64,000 bases of DNA, taken from the NCBI RefSeq assembly GCF_042453785.1, contig NC_091665.1, forward strand, positions 4,165,501-4,229,500, in the 5' to 3' direction. The translations under genes and the position numbers were made by a program. Below, piece by piece: positions 24,205 to 34,682 of the stretch (its first letter is position 1; every line of letters begins with the position of its first letter). The notes under the pieces are model-generated. The model had not been told where the DNA came from. It worked only from the letters and a program-made list of their open reading frames with translations, and searched no databases. Source of the DNA: Malus domestica (Eukaryota > Streptophyta > Magnoliopsida > Rosales > Rosaceae).

Positions 24205-24813
24205 CTAGGCTGCCACAGCATCATTTGTCCCTTGGAACCATATAATGGGTTGCTTCCATTCTATGCAGTTGCTACAAAGAACATTGGTCTGTGCCGGCTT
24301 CTTAAAGTCATCACTTCTCATAACCAGTTGCCTTCCATTCTTGTTTGCACATTTATTAAGTCTCCAAAGATGCTTAATTTCTCTGATGGTGAAGGAAAAA
24401 ATTGGAATAGGAAGTTGCCTTCCTACAAATCTGTGCTGACAAAACTGTTCCGGTGGAAGATTTCTTACCCTGGAAGCACCATTCAAGTCAAAGTGATGCT
24501 GAATAAACTTCCTGACTCTGAGACTCTCATCCCAAAACCCTCCTCCTTCGAACTTCTTTCCCATCTCCTCCACCGTCGCGCACGAGCTCGAATTTCGCTT
24601 ACTCTTGCTCTGCGGCTCCGTCTCCAGCTCAAATCCGTCGCCGTTTTCAGACTTTGAATCCAAATTTCCAATCTGCATATAGAAATCGGGGCTCGTCGGA
24701 GGATCGACTTGTCGTAAGTTGAGCATCAACAGCCCCGTTCCAGCACACAACGCACAGACTATCAGAATTGATCCGACGGACACCTGCCTCCTTCGCCAAA
24801 CGCCATAGCTCAT
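24205..24813 (-). pseudogene. Captured host gene fragment: type II membrane protein of the plant At4g12700-like family
   Basis: The - strand frame starting at ATG 24813-24811 (MSYGVWRRRQVSVG) has one membrane anchor (ILIVCALCAGTGLLML, residues about 17-32), a luminal stem, and a conserved block SCATVEEMGKKFEGG..LNGASRVRNLPPEQFC. It jumps from that block to IREIKHLWRLN...KPAQTNVLCSN and ends at WFQGTNDAVAA. In the plant family I recall (uncharacterised, glycosyltransferase-like), about 45 residues normally lie between these blocks and several hundred follow, so this copy is internally deleted and 3'-truncated. The upstream in-frame leader (to 24921) contains a duplicated GCGATTTGTGGCTTCCAG and is probably former 5' UTR. 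Family assignment is from memory. Confidence 0.6.
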
Positions 24814-25430
24814 CTTTTCCTCTATCTTTTTTCGTTTTGCATGTGTGTCGGTGAATGGATATGGATCTGGAAGCCACAAATCGCTCGCTTCGTTGTCGTC
24901 CAGCTCAACTGGAAGCCACAAATCGCTCTCTTGGTTGTGCGATTCCTGCAGGTGCAGCCCTCTAGTTTCTGCTTCTGCGGCTGCTGCTTATCTCCTTGGA
25001 AGGAGTGAGACTCAGTGAGTCAAGTTTTTGGGTTTTTACGGGATGGGGGTGTGAAATTGAGTTTGAAGACTGCAGCTGCTGGGATGGTGGAAGAGATGCC
25101 GCGTGAGCAGAGAGGGAGAGTCTGGGTGAAAATCTTTCGCCACAGTAGCAACACCCATCCATCCCGAGGCCACGAAGCAGCATGTAAGTTTCCTGTATGA
25201 GATTGAAAACCACAGCGGACCGGAGTGCTTTCAATGTTGTCAGTAACTTCAAATTGTTCCGGGACTGGTTGCGGTGGTTGAAACTGTGTTTGGCGAGCGA
25301 TTTGGAATGCGGTGACCTTTCATGGCGGCAGAGATGGAGATGGATCGTCCGTTTGTGTAGAAATCAAGGACGCTGCCGCCGCCTTCTCCGCCGTTGAGGC
25401 CTCCTGATTGCACTTTTTTTTTCTGGGTTT
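24814..25430 (-). other. Unassigned insert between the two captured fragments
   Basis: Includes the probable 5' UTR of the fragment at 24205-24813 and a - strand ORF (25252-24962) without a domain I recognise. The junction with the DUF3475-like fragment is at about 25430, where the protein similarity ends in a run of Lys. Confidence 0.35.
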
Positions 25431-25736
25431 CATGGCGAGCTCAAGAAGATAGGCCTCGCATGCAAAGACCAGGTTGAGCACTCCCTCGGACTTCAAGATC
25501 TCGTTTTTTAGCTTCGAGATCTCATAGTCGGTGAAGGACTTGTGGAAGTGAACGGTCTTAGACATAACATTGGCGACCTCGAAGGAAAGAATGCTGACGG
25601 TTTGTTTCTGAGTTTTGGCGGCAGCGGGTTGGGATTTGGGGACTGATGATTTCTTCGAAGGATGAAGAATAAGAGTTTGCTTGAGATTGAAGCTTACCTC
25701 GCTACCCATCTTCAAGATCTAAGACTCTGCAACCAT
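25431..25736 (-). pseudogene. Captured host gene fragment: DUF3475/PSI-like N-terminus
   Basis: Reading the - strand from ATG 25736-25734: MVAES, then TAG where the family usually has Trp, then ILKMGSEVS and a conserved block ILSFEVANVMSKTVHFHKS..EISKLKNEILKSEGVLNLV. This is the N-terminus of plant DUF3475/DUF668 proteins (PSK simulator-like). The family is several hundred residues long; only about 100 are present, and similarity stops at 25431. The nonsense codon at residue 6 shows it is not expressed as the original protein, though an internal ATG at 25715-25709 could restart. The 500 bp between this and the PBS may be its captured 5' UTR. Confidence 0.62.
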
Positions 25737-26221
25737 TGCTGCAAAGATCCGAAGCTCAAAGCAACTGGGTCGGGCCACAACTCCGAGAGAAACCCGCTTT
25801 CATGCGTGAAATCTGGGTACCCTTTTGAGCTTGCGGGCTATGACGGTGATTGCAAGGTTCATGGCTTTCTTTGATACTCACCAGCTAAAAACCCAAAAAT
25901 GAATTATCATCCATTTTTTTCTTTGACTCTGATTCTCTGAAACATTATTGCATATACTGGGTCAAGGTTGATGACTCAAATGATAGTGACCCAGTTGAAG
26001 AACATTAGAAAAACTGCAGAAAAAGGAAGAAAACTGAAAGCAAAAGCAAAAAACAGGTGTCCGAGTAGGACTCAGAGTTGATGGAATAAAAGGAGGACGC
26101 GGTTTTTTACGGGCGTGAGACTGTGTGTGTGTTCTGGGTTTGGCTTTGGATCTTGGGTTTTTTTGCAGATTCACGGTGGTGGTGAAAAATGAAAGAGAAC
26201 CGACACAACTTTTGTATCGAT

Positions 26222-26238
26222 TCCCACAGACAGCGCCA
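26222..26238 (-). other. Primer-binding site of the Tat-like element
   Basis: Two bases inside the 5' LTR (- strand) is TGGCGCTGTCTGTGGGA. Plant gypsy elements often have a PBS starting TGGCGC at this place. It confirms that the element's sense strand is minus. Confidence 0.7.
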
Positions 26239-26240
26239 AA

Positions 26241-26756
26241 TGTTGATGCACAAAATCAGCGAGGACTTTGGTACAACAGAAAGTGTCAGGTTTGTGACCT
26301 TCGCTTGGTTGCTTCGATCACTAGTGAAGATAAGTACGTAAATGAATAGGGACAGGGAAGCAAACACAAGATGTACGTGGTTCACCCAGATCGGCTACGT
26401 CCACGGAGTAGAGAAGTTCTCATTAATTGTGAAGGGTTTACACAAATACATAGGTTCAAGCTCTCATTTTGTGAGTTCTAGTGAATAGTTTGGTACAAAA
26501 TGACATTAGAGATTATTGTGGGAGAATGATCCCTATTTATAGAAGAGAGTTTCTAGTTTTGTTCTAATATTGACACGTGTCGTGTTGTGATTGGCCTCTG
26601 ATGTTGACACGTGTCGCGCTATGATTGGCTTCTGATGTCGACACGTGTCGCATTGTGATTGGCCTCCTGGTTGAAGGGAAACTCTTCTGGGTCCTTGACG
26701 GTATAACGTTGACTGGTGCTCAGTAGTTTCGGGATTAGTCAAGTATGGTACAAACA
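26241..26756 (-). repeat. 5' LTR of the Tat-like element
   Basis: 516 bp, TGTTTG...CAACA on the - strand. Same length as the LTR at 14326-14841. Confidence 0.9.
26533..26647 (-). promoter_or_regulatory. LTR promoter: three G-box repeats upstream of a TATA box
   Basis: On the - strand, CACGTG cores at 26642-26647, 26608-26613 and 26574-26579, each inside the palindrome GACACGTGTC and spaced 34 bp apart, are followed 31 bp later by CTATAAATAG (26533-26542). G-boxes bind plant bZIP and bHLH factors, so light-, stress- or abscisic-acid-linked transcription is a reasonable inference. Confidence 0.6.
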
Positions 26757-26761
26757 AGTGA

Positions 26762-27525
26762 TTTCGAATACATCGATAATTATTTAATCTTGCGTTTGCT
26801 GCATTATTTTTCAATATGAACCCTAAAAGATGAATATGAATATATAAGTTTAAATAATGCAGCAAACGCAAGATTAAATAATTATCGATGTCATCGAAAT
26901 CACTACAACAATGAAAAATGTGAAGTCTTACCTTATGTGAAGCTTCAAAAACATCGATTTCGTGTTTCATTCGTCAAAAACAATTTTTCTCAATCAACAT
27001 GTTTGTAGTTTCATTGATTAGAGTTTTGTTCAACAATGGAGGATGAGAGGGTTTTGATAGTTGAGAAGATAAAGAATACGCTAAAAGTGATTTGGGGTGT
27101 ATTTATAATTTTTTTTAAAAACCTAATATGGTCAAAATTGTCATTGCATAGTGGAGTAAATAAGTCATTTAATATTAAATTTTAATATGGGGTGCATTCA
27201 ACATTTTATGGGGTGTTAATATAAAAAGCCTTACCTTTTCTATTATTTTGAATGATTAAGTTTAGGGTTTGTATGTTTTTTTTTTTTTAATATTTGTTTT
27301 ATATGTTTTCTTTGTAAAGATTTAGACATAAAATGTAAAAAGGTGGTCATGTGCCAATCACATGACACTTTCTAACAGAAAATTGGATGGAGTTAAAGAT
27401 ACTTAACGGTAGGGGGTTAATTGGCCACTTTAACATAGTTTAGGGGGTCAATTGGCTGAAAAAATAGTTCAGGGGGGAAATTGAAACTCACGTGATAGTT
27501 TAGGGGGTTAAATGACAGTTTACTC
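26762..27525. repeat. Loop and right arm of foldback MULE
   Basis: The first 60 bp complete the left arm; a short loop near 26815-26830 follows, then the inverted complement of the left arm to the terminus. A + strand GAGGATGAGAGGG (about 27042) mirrors the left-arm sequence near 14185. Confidence 0.82.
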
Positions 27526-27534
27526 TAATATAAA

Positions 27535-28241
27535 ATCATATAAAATAATTAAAATAGTAATTTCTAAGAAAAACATCTTTCGGATTCGTAAACCCGTAAA
27601 GTTAATCCCTCAAATTTTACTCAATTATATCAATAGTCTTCTAGTACGACTCATCTTGACGAGATTTTGACGAAGTTGATAAAAAAGATTATAACTAACG
27701 TTTTGATGAGTTAAGGGATCGATGATCATAAATTTTTAGTTGATGAATCGTTACTCTAATTAGACTAAAGTTGATATCACATTCCTACAATTTTATCACT
27801 GTCTCAAAAGATGTATGAGATTGTAATTTCAAGCAAAACTAAGGGGTAAAACAATATACCCATAAGCTAAAGAAGAAAAAGTAATTGGCTTGCTTTGATG
27901 CGTTGATCTGTCCAAAGTGACTTAACAAAGTTGAAAAATCCCTATTTCTCACCTCTTTCTGTTGGAACCGGATACCCTAAGCATGGGACCAGAGCCAGTT
28001 GAGCAGCCCATCTGGACCCTTAAAATTTGATCCAACAATTATAAATAGAAAGCTTTTCTAAAAGTTAAAATAATTACAACCGTTAGATCAAATTTTAAAA
28101 GTCCAGATGAGCTGCTCAGCAAGCTTCAGTCCTTATGCTCATGAGGGGATCCGATTCCTTTCTGTTTCACCTAAACCGCCCAAACCACATATAAATTAAA
28201 GAAGAAAAAAATAATTGGCAGCTGTGCTTTGACGTAGAGAA
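27535..28241. repeat. Duplicated TNL-upstream block (copies 1 and 2)
   Basis: Two related segments, starting near 27868 and 28193 with AAAGAAGAAAAA.TAATTGGC and continuing with GCTTTGA, match the region upstream of TNL copy 2 at about 37336. The second copy resumes after copia B at 32827. No TNL coding sequence follows, so this may be a relic of a lost cluster member. 27535-27860 shows nothing recognisable. Confidence 0.55.
27962..28158. mobile_element. Hairpin MITE, 197 bp
   Basis: Near-complete inverted repeat (TTGGAACCGGATACCC at the left; complement of GGGGATCCGATTCC at the right) flanked by direct TTTCTG (27956-27961, 28159-28164). The inverted core is TCTGGAC(C/T)(C/T)TTAAAATTTGAT. Confidence 0.68.
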
Positions 28242-28385
28242 TGCTTTGAATGATGATATATTCTTCTCTATAAGAGGAACTTATAGGTGTACAACCCTAA
28301 CATAAAAGGAAAGAAAACTAATTACAAGTGATTACATGGGATTACATATTAATTAGGGATCTTACCTAAGATACAAAAGTCAACA
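28242..28385 (-). repeat. 3' LTR of copia B
   Basis: 144 bp; the six bases AGAGAA before it are also shared with the other LTR, so the exact edge may be 6 bp further left. Confidence 0.82.
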
Positions 28386-28392
28386 CTCCCCC

Positions 28393-31300
28393 TCAAATTG
28401 GTGCATATATGTCGCTCATGCCCAACTTGTGTAAGAAACTTGAAAACTTGTGACTCGAAACAGCTTTTGTGAGGATATCTGCCAACTGATCTTCTGTTCT
28501 TATCGCCGGTACTTCAATTATTTTCCCTTCCAATTTTTCTTTGATGAAGAACCGATCAACTTCAACATACTTTGTTCTATCATGTTGTACCGGATTACGT
28601 GCAATGTCACGAGCAGCTTTATTATCACAAAATAATTTCATGGACTGATCATGTTGTATACCCAAATCACTTAACAGAAGCTTAAGCCACAAAATTTCAC
28701 AAATCCCCAAAGCCATACCTCTGTATTATGCTTCTGCACTGGAACGGGCAACCACATTCTGTTTCTTACTTCTCCATGTAACCAAGTTACCCCCAACAAA
28801 CGTAAAGTAACCTGATGTTGAGCGTCTATCATCAATGGAACCTGCCAAGTCTGCATCAGTATAACCTTCAACACTAAAGTGATTATTCTTCTTAAACAAA
28901 ATTCCTTTGCCCGGACTTCCCTTCAAATATCGCAGTATTCTCGTCACGACATTCATATGTTGTTATCAGAGATCATGCATGTATTGACTCACTACACTCA
29001 AGGCATAAGCAAGGTCTGGTCTTGTGTGTGCCAAATACATCAAACGACCTACTAACCTTTGGTATCTTCCTTTGTCAATTGGTACTTGATTAGGATCAAC
29101 ACTAAGCTTCAATCCTTCTTTTAATGGTGTAGCTACTGGCTGACAAGCTGACATGCCAGTTTCGTGCAACAAATCAATAATATACTTCCTCTGAGACAAG
29201 AAAATTCCAGAACTGCTTCTCGACACCTCGATCCCTAAAAAATATTTCAAGGATCCAAGGTCCTTCATTTCAAATTCTGTAGACAGGTATCTTTGCAAGC
29301 CCGCACGTTCTTCCGGATCATTACCTGTTACCATCATATCGTCTACATACACAATAAGTGCAGTAAGCTTCCCATTCTGTCTTTTCAGGAACAAAGTATG
29401 ATCAGAGTTACTTTGTCTGTAACCAAATGCTCTCATAGATTTTGTGAATCTTCTGAACCATGCTCGAGGGGACTGCTTCAAGTCATACAAGGATTTCTTC
29501 AACCTGCACACTTTGCTTTTGTATTTATCTGGAGCATTACATCCCGGTGGAAGATCCATATAAATCTCTTCTGTCAAGTCTCCATGCAAAAAGGCGTTCT
29601 TCACATCAAACTGTTGTAAGGGCCAATTAAGATTTGCAGCCAAGGACAACAAAACATGAATTGTGTTTATCTTGGCTACAAGTGCAAATGTATCTGTGTA
29701 ATCGATTCCATATTTTTGAGTGTATCCTTTTGCTACCAATCTTGCCTTGAAATGATCCACCATCCCATCTGCTTTGTATTTCACAGCATAGACCCATTTG
29801 CATCCCACATGTTTCTTGCCAGCTGGCAAATCTGTGATCTCCCAGGTAGCATTCTTCTTCAAAGACTTCAACTCTTCATTCATTGCTACTTGCCAACGTG
29901 GATCAGTTAAAGCCTCATGCACACTGTTAGGAATAGATACAGTAGATAATTGATGTACAAATGACTTATTTAATTCTGACAGGTGACTGGTAGCCACATA
30001 ATTACTTAACGGGTATAACACATTAGACTCAGGGTTGGGCTTACTCACCGGATACCTAGTTTTACATTTAAGGACGGCTTCATAAGTAAGTTTAGGAATA
30101 CCTTGGTTGACATGATCAGGGAGACGACGTGGTGGTGGTGCATCCAGGATCGAAGATGATTGATTATGGTTATTGGGACTCAAGATCGACTGTGAGGTAA
30201 CTGGCGACACGGAGCTGTCCGGTGGTGAGGAAACTGGCAGTGAGTTATCTGGCGATGTTGACTCGTCCCTTTCAAGATTTTCAACATTGTTTCCATGTGA
30301 ATGATCACCACTTGTCTCCAAGACATTACCACTTAATTCCAATTCATTCACATCATTATTTTCATGTGAATGATCACCACTTATTTCCAAGACATCACCA
30401 CTTAAATCCAAATCATTCACTCTATCTATATCTGGAATAGTATAATCAAGAGTTTGAACTTCTTTCTGATTCTCCCCCTGAAGTGAAGACTCGGGATTGG
30501 CAAAGTACATATCATTCTCATGAAACGCAACATCCATAGTGACAAACAACTTATTCGTCGGTGGTTGATAACAACGGTATCCTTTCTGCCTGGATGCATA
30601 CCCCACAAACACACATCGTAAGGCTCGAGGTTCAAGCTTACTTCGATGTTGTTTATGAAGATGAACGAAGGCCACACAACCAAACACATGAGGTGGAAGA
30701 TTAGGGACTGCAGGAGCATCAACATGTGAAGAAAGTGCCTGAAGGGGTGTTTGAAAATCAATCGATCGGGATGAAACACGATTAATGAGATACGCAGCTG
30801 AGGTGAGAGTTTCTCCCCAATAGGATAACGGGAGACGAGCCTCGAGTAAAGAGGCACGAACAACCTCCAGAAGCTGACGGTTCTTGCGTTCGGCAACCCC
30901 ATTTTATTGTGGAGTATATGGACATGTAGTTTGATGAACAATCCCATGATGATCAAGAAAGGCACGAAGTTCAGAGTTAACATATTCGCCACCATTATCA
31001 CTCTTGAGAACCTGTATTTGTGACTTATATTGTACTTGTACCATTTTGTAAAACTGTTGAAACAAAGAAGTAACTTCACCTTTGGATTTCATCAAACAAA
31101 CCTAAGTTATACGTGTGCAGTCATCAATAAAAGTAACGAACCAATGAGCACCACCAAATGTAATAGTTTTACATGGACCCCAAACATCAGAATGAATTAT
31201 CATAAATGGAATAGAACTTTTATTCAAACTGGATGGAAACGAAGCACGATGACTTTTAGCTAGATCACAAACACCACAATTAAAGCTAGAAACATCATGC

Positions 31301-31879
31301 TTAACAAATAGGCTAGGAAACAACCTCCGTAGATAGCTGAAAGAAGCATGTCCAAGTCGACGATGCCACAACCAAACCTCCGAAGCTTTATTCCTATCCC
31401 CCGGATTTCCGTCCACTACAAGAGCTTGAGTCAACATTCGAGAACTGTTTGATGTCAGCTCCAAGTAGTAAAGCTTCCTTTTCCTAATACCATAACCAAT
31501 CGTCTTGCGAGTCCGAATGTCCTTAAAAACACAAAAAAGGCCAAAAAATCACAAGACAATGCAGAACGACAGTTATTTGAGCAACAGATAATAAATTATA
31601 GTCGAGAGAAGGCACAACAAGTACGGTATCAAGACTAAGGGTATCTGAAAGGGAGACGGTTCCTTCCCCGATAACAGGGGCAGGATTACCATTGGCGACA
31701 CTGACGACAGTTTTGGTGGATGGTTTTAGGGTTTCTACCTGTCTAGAATCACAAGTCATATGTTCAGTAGCACCAGAATCAATTATCCATGTATTATTCA
31801 TAACAAAGGTAGAAACCTTTAAAACTTTACCATTGTTACCTGTATTAGCAGAATCACAAGTCCAGACTGTCATTCCCAA
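28393..31879 (-). pseudogene. copia B pol, multiple stops
   Basis: Protease WIIDSGATEHMTCDS (about 31785-31745), GAG-pre-integrase WLWHRRLGHAS with CGVCDLAK, integrase HSDVWGP, LKSDNGGEYV and GVAERKN, RT with GCKWVYAVKYKADG, KARLVAKGYTQ and YVDDMMVTG, and RNase H SSAEA, CDNKAARDIA, RTKYVEVD. Breaks between protease and pre-integrase (31523-31464), in integrase (stop near 31100 and TAA near 30902), at the RT/RNase H border (28956-28966) and at 28726. Order and spacing are otherwise normal. The gene ends at TAG 28393-28395, next to the PPT. Confidence 0.9.
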
Positions 31880-32660
31880 GCAACTTCAATCAATACGTCA
31901 CTCGATGATTGATAAAGCCCAAATTTCCAAGCAAACCAAGCCCAAGAAGTGCCAATTTTCAACAAGAATGATAGCCCAACAACAATTACAAATAATAATA
32001 ATCTAAAAAAAAAACCACAATTTTTTCTTTGCCGTGTGGGCCTTAATCAAATAGCCCAATTTTTCTTTTTTTTCAACACTACCAATTCTGATTCCCCTTT
32101 TCCTTCTTCCCTTTTCTATTTGTTCTTTTTTTTTTCCTTTATTCTCTCCCTCCTTTCTACGTGGTCTGCTCTAGAAAGAACCTGCAAAACACGAGTGCAG
32201 AAACAAGGTGCAACTGTGCGAGTGCAAGAACAAGGTCCAGATGCAAACGGGTTAGACTGCAGCAACGTAGGGCAACAGCGGCTACAAATCTGGGTGCAGA
32301 TGTGGATGCAAGCGGGTTCGATCGAGGTCTGGTTTATGGTGTAGCGGGTTTGCGGGTCAGAAACAGTGGTTGTGCGGTGGTAGTCTGTGCAGCAATGCAA
32401 CAAGAATGTGATGAGCAGCGGGCATGCAATCCTGGGTCAGTCGGACCTTGAGTCGGGTACGGCGCAGCAACACAAGTCCGTTGGGTTGCAATCTGTGCAA
32501 TCCTTCACGACTTCATATCAAATCAGAAAGTGAAACGATTCGATAAATTCGGGTCAGCAACGATGGCGTCGCTCGCTGTTCGAGGTCGGCGCACCACACA
32601 CGACTGAGCGGCAACAGTGCTATCGCAACTATAGGGTTTTTTTTTTCTTTTTTTCAACTT

Positions 32661-32673
32661 GGCTCTGATGCCA
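32661..32673 (-). other. Primer-binding site of copia B
   Basis: TGGCATCAGAGCC on the - strand, one base from the usual initiator-Met tRNA PBS (TGGTATCAGAGC), nine bases inside the LTR. Confidence 0.75.
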
Positions 32674-32682
32674 AGAAGAGAA

Positions 32683-32826
32683 TGCTTTGAATGATGATAT
32701 ATTCTTCTCTGTAAGAGGAACTTAAAGGTGTACAACCCTAACATAAAAGGAAAGAAAACTAATTACAAGTGATTACATGGGATTACATATCAATTAGGGA
32801 TCCTACCTAAAATACAAAAGTCAACA
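32683..32826 (-). repeat. 5' LTR of copia B
   Basis: 144 bp, about 3.5% different from 28242-28385 by eye, making copia B older than copia A. Confidence 0.85.
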
Positions 32827-32965
32827 GAATCTTTGTCCAAGACTAACAAAAGTTAAAAATTAGCCTATTTCTCTCCCATTTCACTTTCACCTAATACACG
32901 TAAACCAACTAGAAATTTCCTCCTCTCACACGAAGCTAGCCTCTCTCTACCTCCCTTTTTATGTT
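32827..32965. repeat. Continuation of TNL-upstream block
   Basis: Matches about 37570-37690 upstream of TNL copy 2 (shared CACCTAA, ACCAA, GAAATTTC, AAGCTAGCCTC or AAGGCTAGCCTC motifs in order). It once joined the sequence now at 28193-28236. Confidence 0.6.
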
Positions 32966-33556
32966 GATTGGCTTGGAGTTTTTTCTAATGCTATTTGATC
33001 ATGGGGAACCCAAAATCATCCCTAGACAAGTTTTCTGGTCATTCTGGGAAATGTCTAGTTTTGCTTTTCTGAGGCTTTTGAAAGGATGTTTGGTTGCAAA
33101 GAATAATGTTCAATTTTGTGTTTGTGAGTTTGCATGGGATAATGTAACATATATAATATAGATTCAAAAGAAGACTTTCTTTGCCACATGTTGAACATAA
33201 TATATTAGTAAACGACAGTGAGTTGTAGAAACTGGAAAATTTAATATTAATAGCAGCAATAGCATTTAGCAAGTATTGTTCTTTATTATAAGAATAATAA
33301 CACAAGTTGCATATGAGTTGAATCGACATAACCTAATTCCAAATATATTGTACATCCACTTGGATAAGTTTCCCAAGAACCCTACTCTATCCCAAAAGTT
33401 ATTTCACCAGAGACCTTTCACTATTGATTTCTCCCAACCGTGCCCACAGGAAAGGCCAAATGCTCTAGCCATCTTTTTGGGTGCTTCCCTGATGCCTGCG
33501 TTCTCCCTCGACTAGCATACCACAATGCAAGCATTTCCTTGCATTAAAAAAAAAGA

Positions 33557-33706
33557 ACTTTAATGAGAAGCTCCCGGTACTGTTTACTTTAACGAAAAAC
33601 CACATTTTTACACTAAAAAGTCAATCCTGGTACTATTCACTTTACCCTTTATTTTGTCCTTATCGTTAAAACTCAAAGTTTTCAAGCTCTTTTCATTAGT
33701 TTTCCT
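33557..33706. mobile_element. MITE of a Rosaceae-like family
   Basis: Imperfect inverted ends (TTTAATGAGAAGCTC and the complement of AGCTCTTTTCATTAG) enclosing GGTACT(A/G)TT(C/T)ACTTTA twice. Sequence of this kind is, from memory, very common in apple and pear. Confidence 0.55.
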
Positions 33707-34682
33707 TTAAAAAAAACGCCAATGACATCAATCACCTTTCATCCACTAGCTTCTCTAGTCAAATGCTCCCAAAGTCAAAAAAGCAAGTCTACTCTTGCTT
33801 TTCTTTTGTAACACTTCATATGGTCTGCATCTTTCAATGCATCCCACCGAAAGGTGACCTCTCCACTGACAGCGACCATACTGTTCAATTGTTGCCAGCT
33901 CAGTATTATATGAACCAATCACAATGTACATATCGAGAAAGGATGGATCCTCTTTGTGAGTATTTCAGGAAGAACCTTCAATTACATTCGTTCATCGTGT
34001 ATCGTATGATCATTTTTTATTAAGTACTGTTTATATTCAATTTTAAATAAAAAAATTATAATGATTTTTAACCACACGATATATAATGAATGGATGTGAT
34101 TAGAGAATCTCCGGAATTTTCACAACCGGATAATACAACGACACAACAAATCTTAAAAAAAAAAAGATATGGCAATTAAAATGTAATAATATTAAATATA
34201 TAAAAAAATAATAATGCAAATTCATAATATAACAAAGAAGGTTTGGTTCTAGTTTGTGAGGTCTTTGAGGAACTGTCGTCAGTTCAATAAATTTAACAAA
34301 GTGTGCACTATTGGTTTCTGCCAATAATTTTTATAAATTTCTTTTGTTAAGCTGATGATATGGCATACAAGTAGATCTCACGTATCAATTCTAAATGTTT
34401 GTTGAGGACCAAATCTAAATTAGGGTCAAAGTTTAGGGACTAATTCTAATTGTGCATTCTATGTTATTTTACATACAATTGACGAAAATCTCACGGAAAG
34501 TCCAATAGTGCACATTTGCTAAATTCTAAGACCTCAATTAATGAACTTTTTGTTTAGGGACTTAATCTAAATTTGAGTGAAAATTTAAGTACCACTTCTA
34601 AATCTAAGATAAATGGATATACAAATTAATGTCAACTGAGGTTGTCAATGTCAAATTTTATTTTAATTTATACCTCATTTTC
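33707..34682. other. Intergenic, AT-rich
   Basis: A weak foldback (about 33945-34120, TTCATCGTGTATCGTATG against CATTATATATCGTGTGG) may be a decayed MITE. No supported gene. Confidence 0.35.

Larger units (their letters stand above)
14326..26756 (-). mobile_element. Tat-like Ty3/gypsy element with captured host genes and antisense genes
   Basis: 12,431 bp with 516-bp LTRs and a perfect 5-bp target duplication AGTGA (14321-14325 and 26757-26761). On the - strand the order is: 5' LTR, PBS, host-gene fragments (about 25736-24205), RNase H C-terminus plus integrase (23744-22347), then two antisense (+ strand) genes (21919-19530 and 17720-17046), repeats, and 3' LTR. Gag, protease and RT are absent. 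Antisense ORFs between integrase and 3' LTR are described in Tat-lineage (Retand-like) gypsy elements, which is the basis for the lineage call. The LTRs differ at eight positions by eye, all transitions. Confidence 0.88.
13703..27525. mobile_element. Foldback MULE split by a gypsy element
   Basis: The ends GAGTAAACTGTCATTTAA and its exact complement at 27508-27525 are flanked by the perfect 9-bp direct repeat TAATATAAA (13694-13702 and 27526-27534). A 9-bp duplication is characteristic of Mutator-like elements. If the 14326-26756 gypsy element and one copy of its target duplication are removed, the remaining roughly 1.39 kb is almost entirely one inverted repeat with a short AT-rich loop near 26815-26830. 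No transposase is encoded, so it is non-autonomous. Confidence 0.85.
28242..32826 (-). mobile_element. Ty1/copia LTR retrotransposon B, gag-deleted
   Basis: 4,585 bp with 144-bp LTRs (28242-28385 and 32683-32826), TGTTGAC...AAAGCA on the - strand, five differences. PPT GAGGGGGAG abuts the 3' LTR (28386-28394), PBS at 32661-32673. Only about 0.8 kb lies between PBS and protease and no gag zinc knuckle is present. No clean target duplication was found. It split the duplicated TNL-upstream block. Confidence 0.88.

Noticed and set aside
25662..25874. + strand ORF of 70 codons
   Set aside because: Shadow of the - strand DUF3475-like fragment; no similarity of its own.
28237..28241. Target duplication of copia B
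   Set aside because: GAGAA at left and GAATC at right do not match, and the left bases are also found at the other LTR, so the boundary is uncertain.
33763..34023. 86-codon ORF
   Set aside because: No domain, AT-rich, overlaps a weak foldback; nothing supports a gene.
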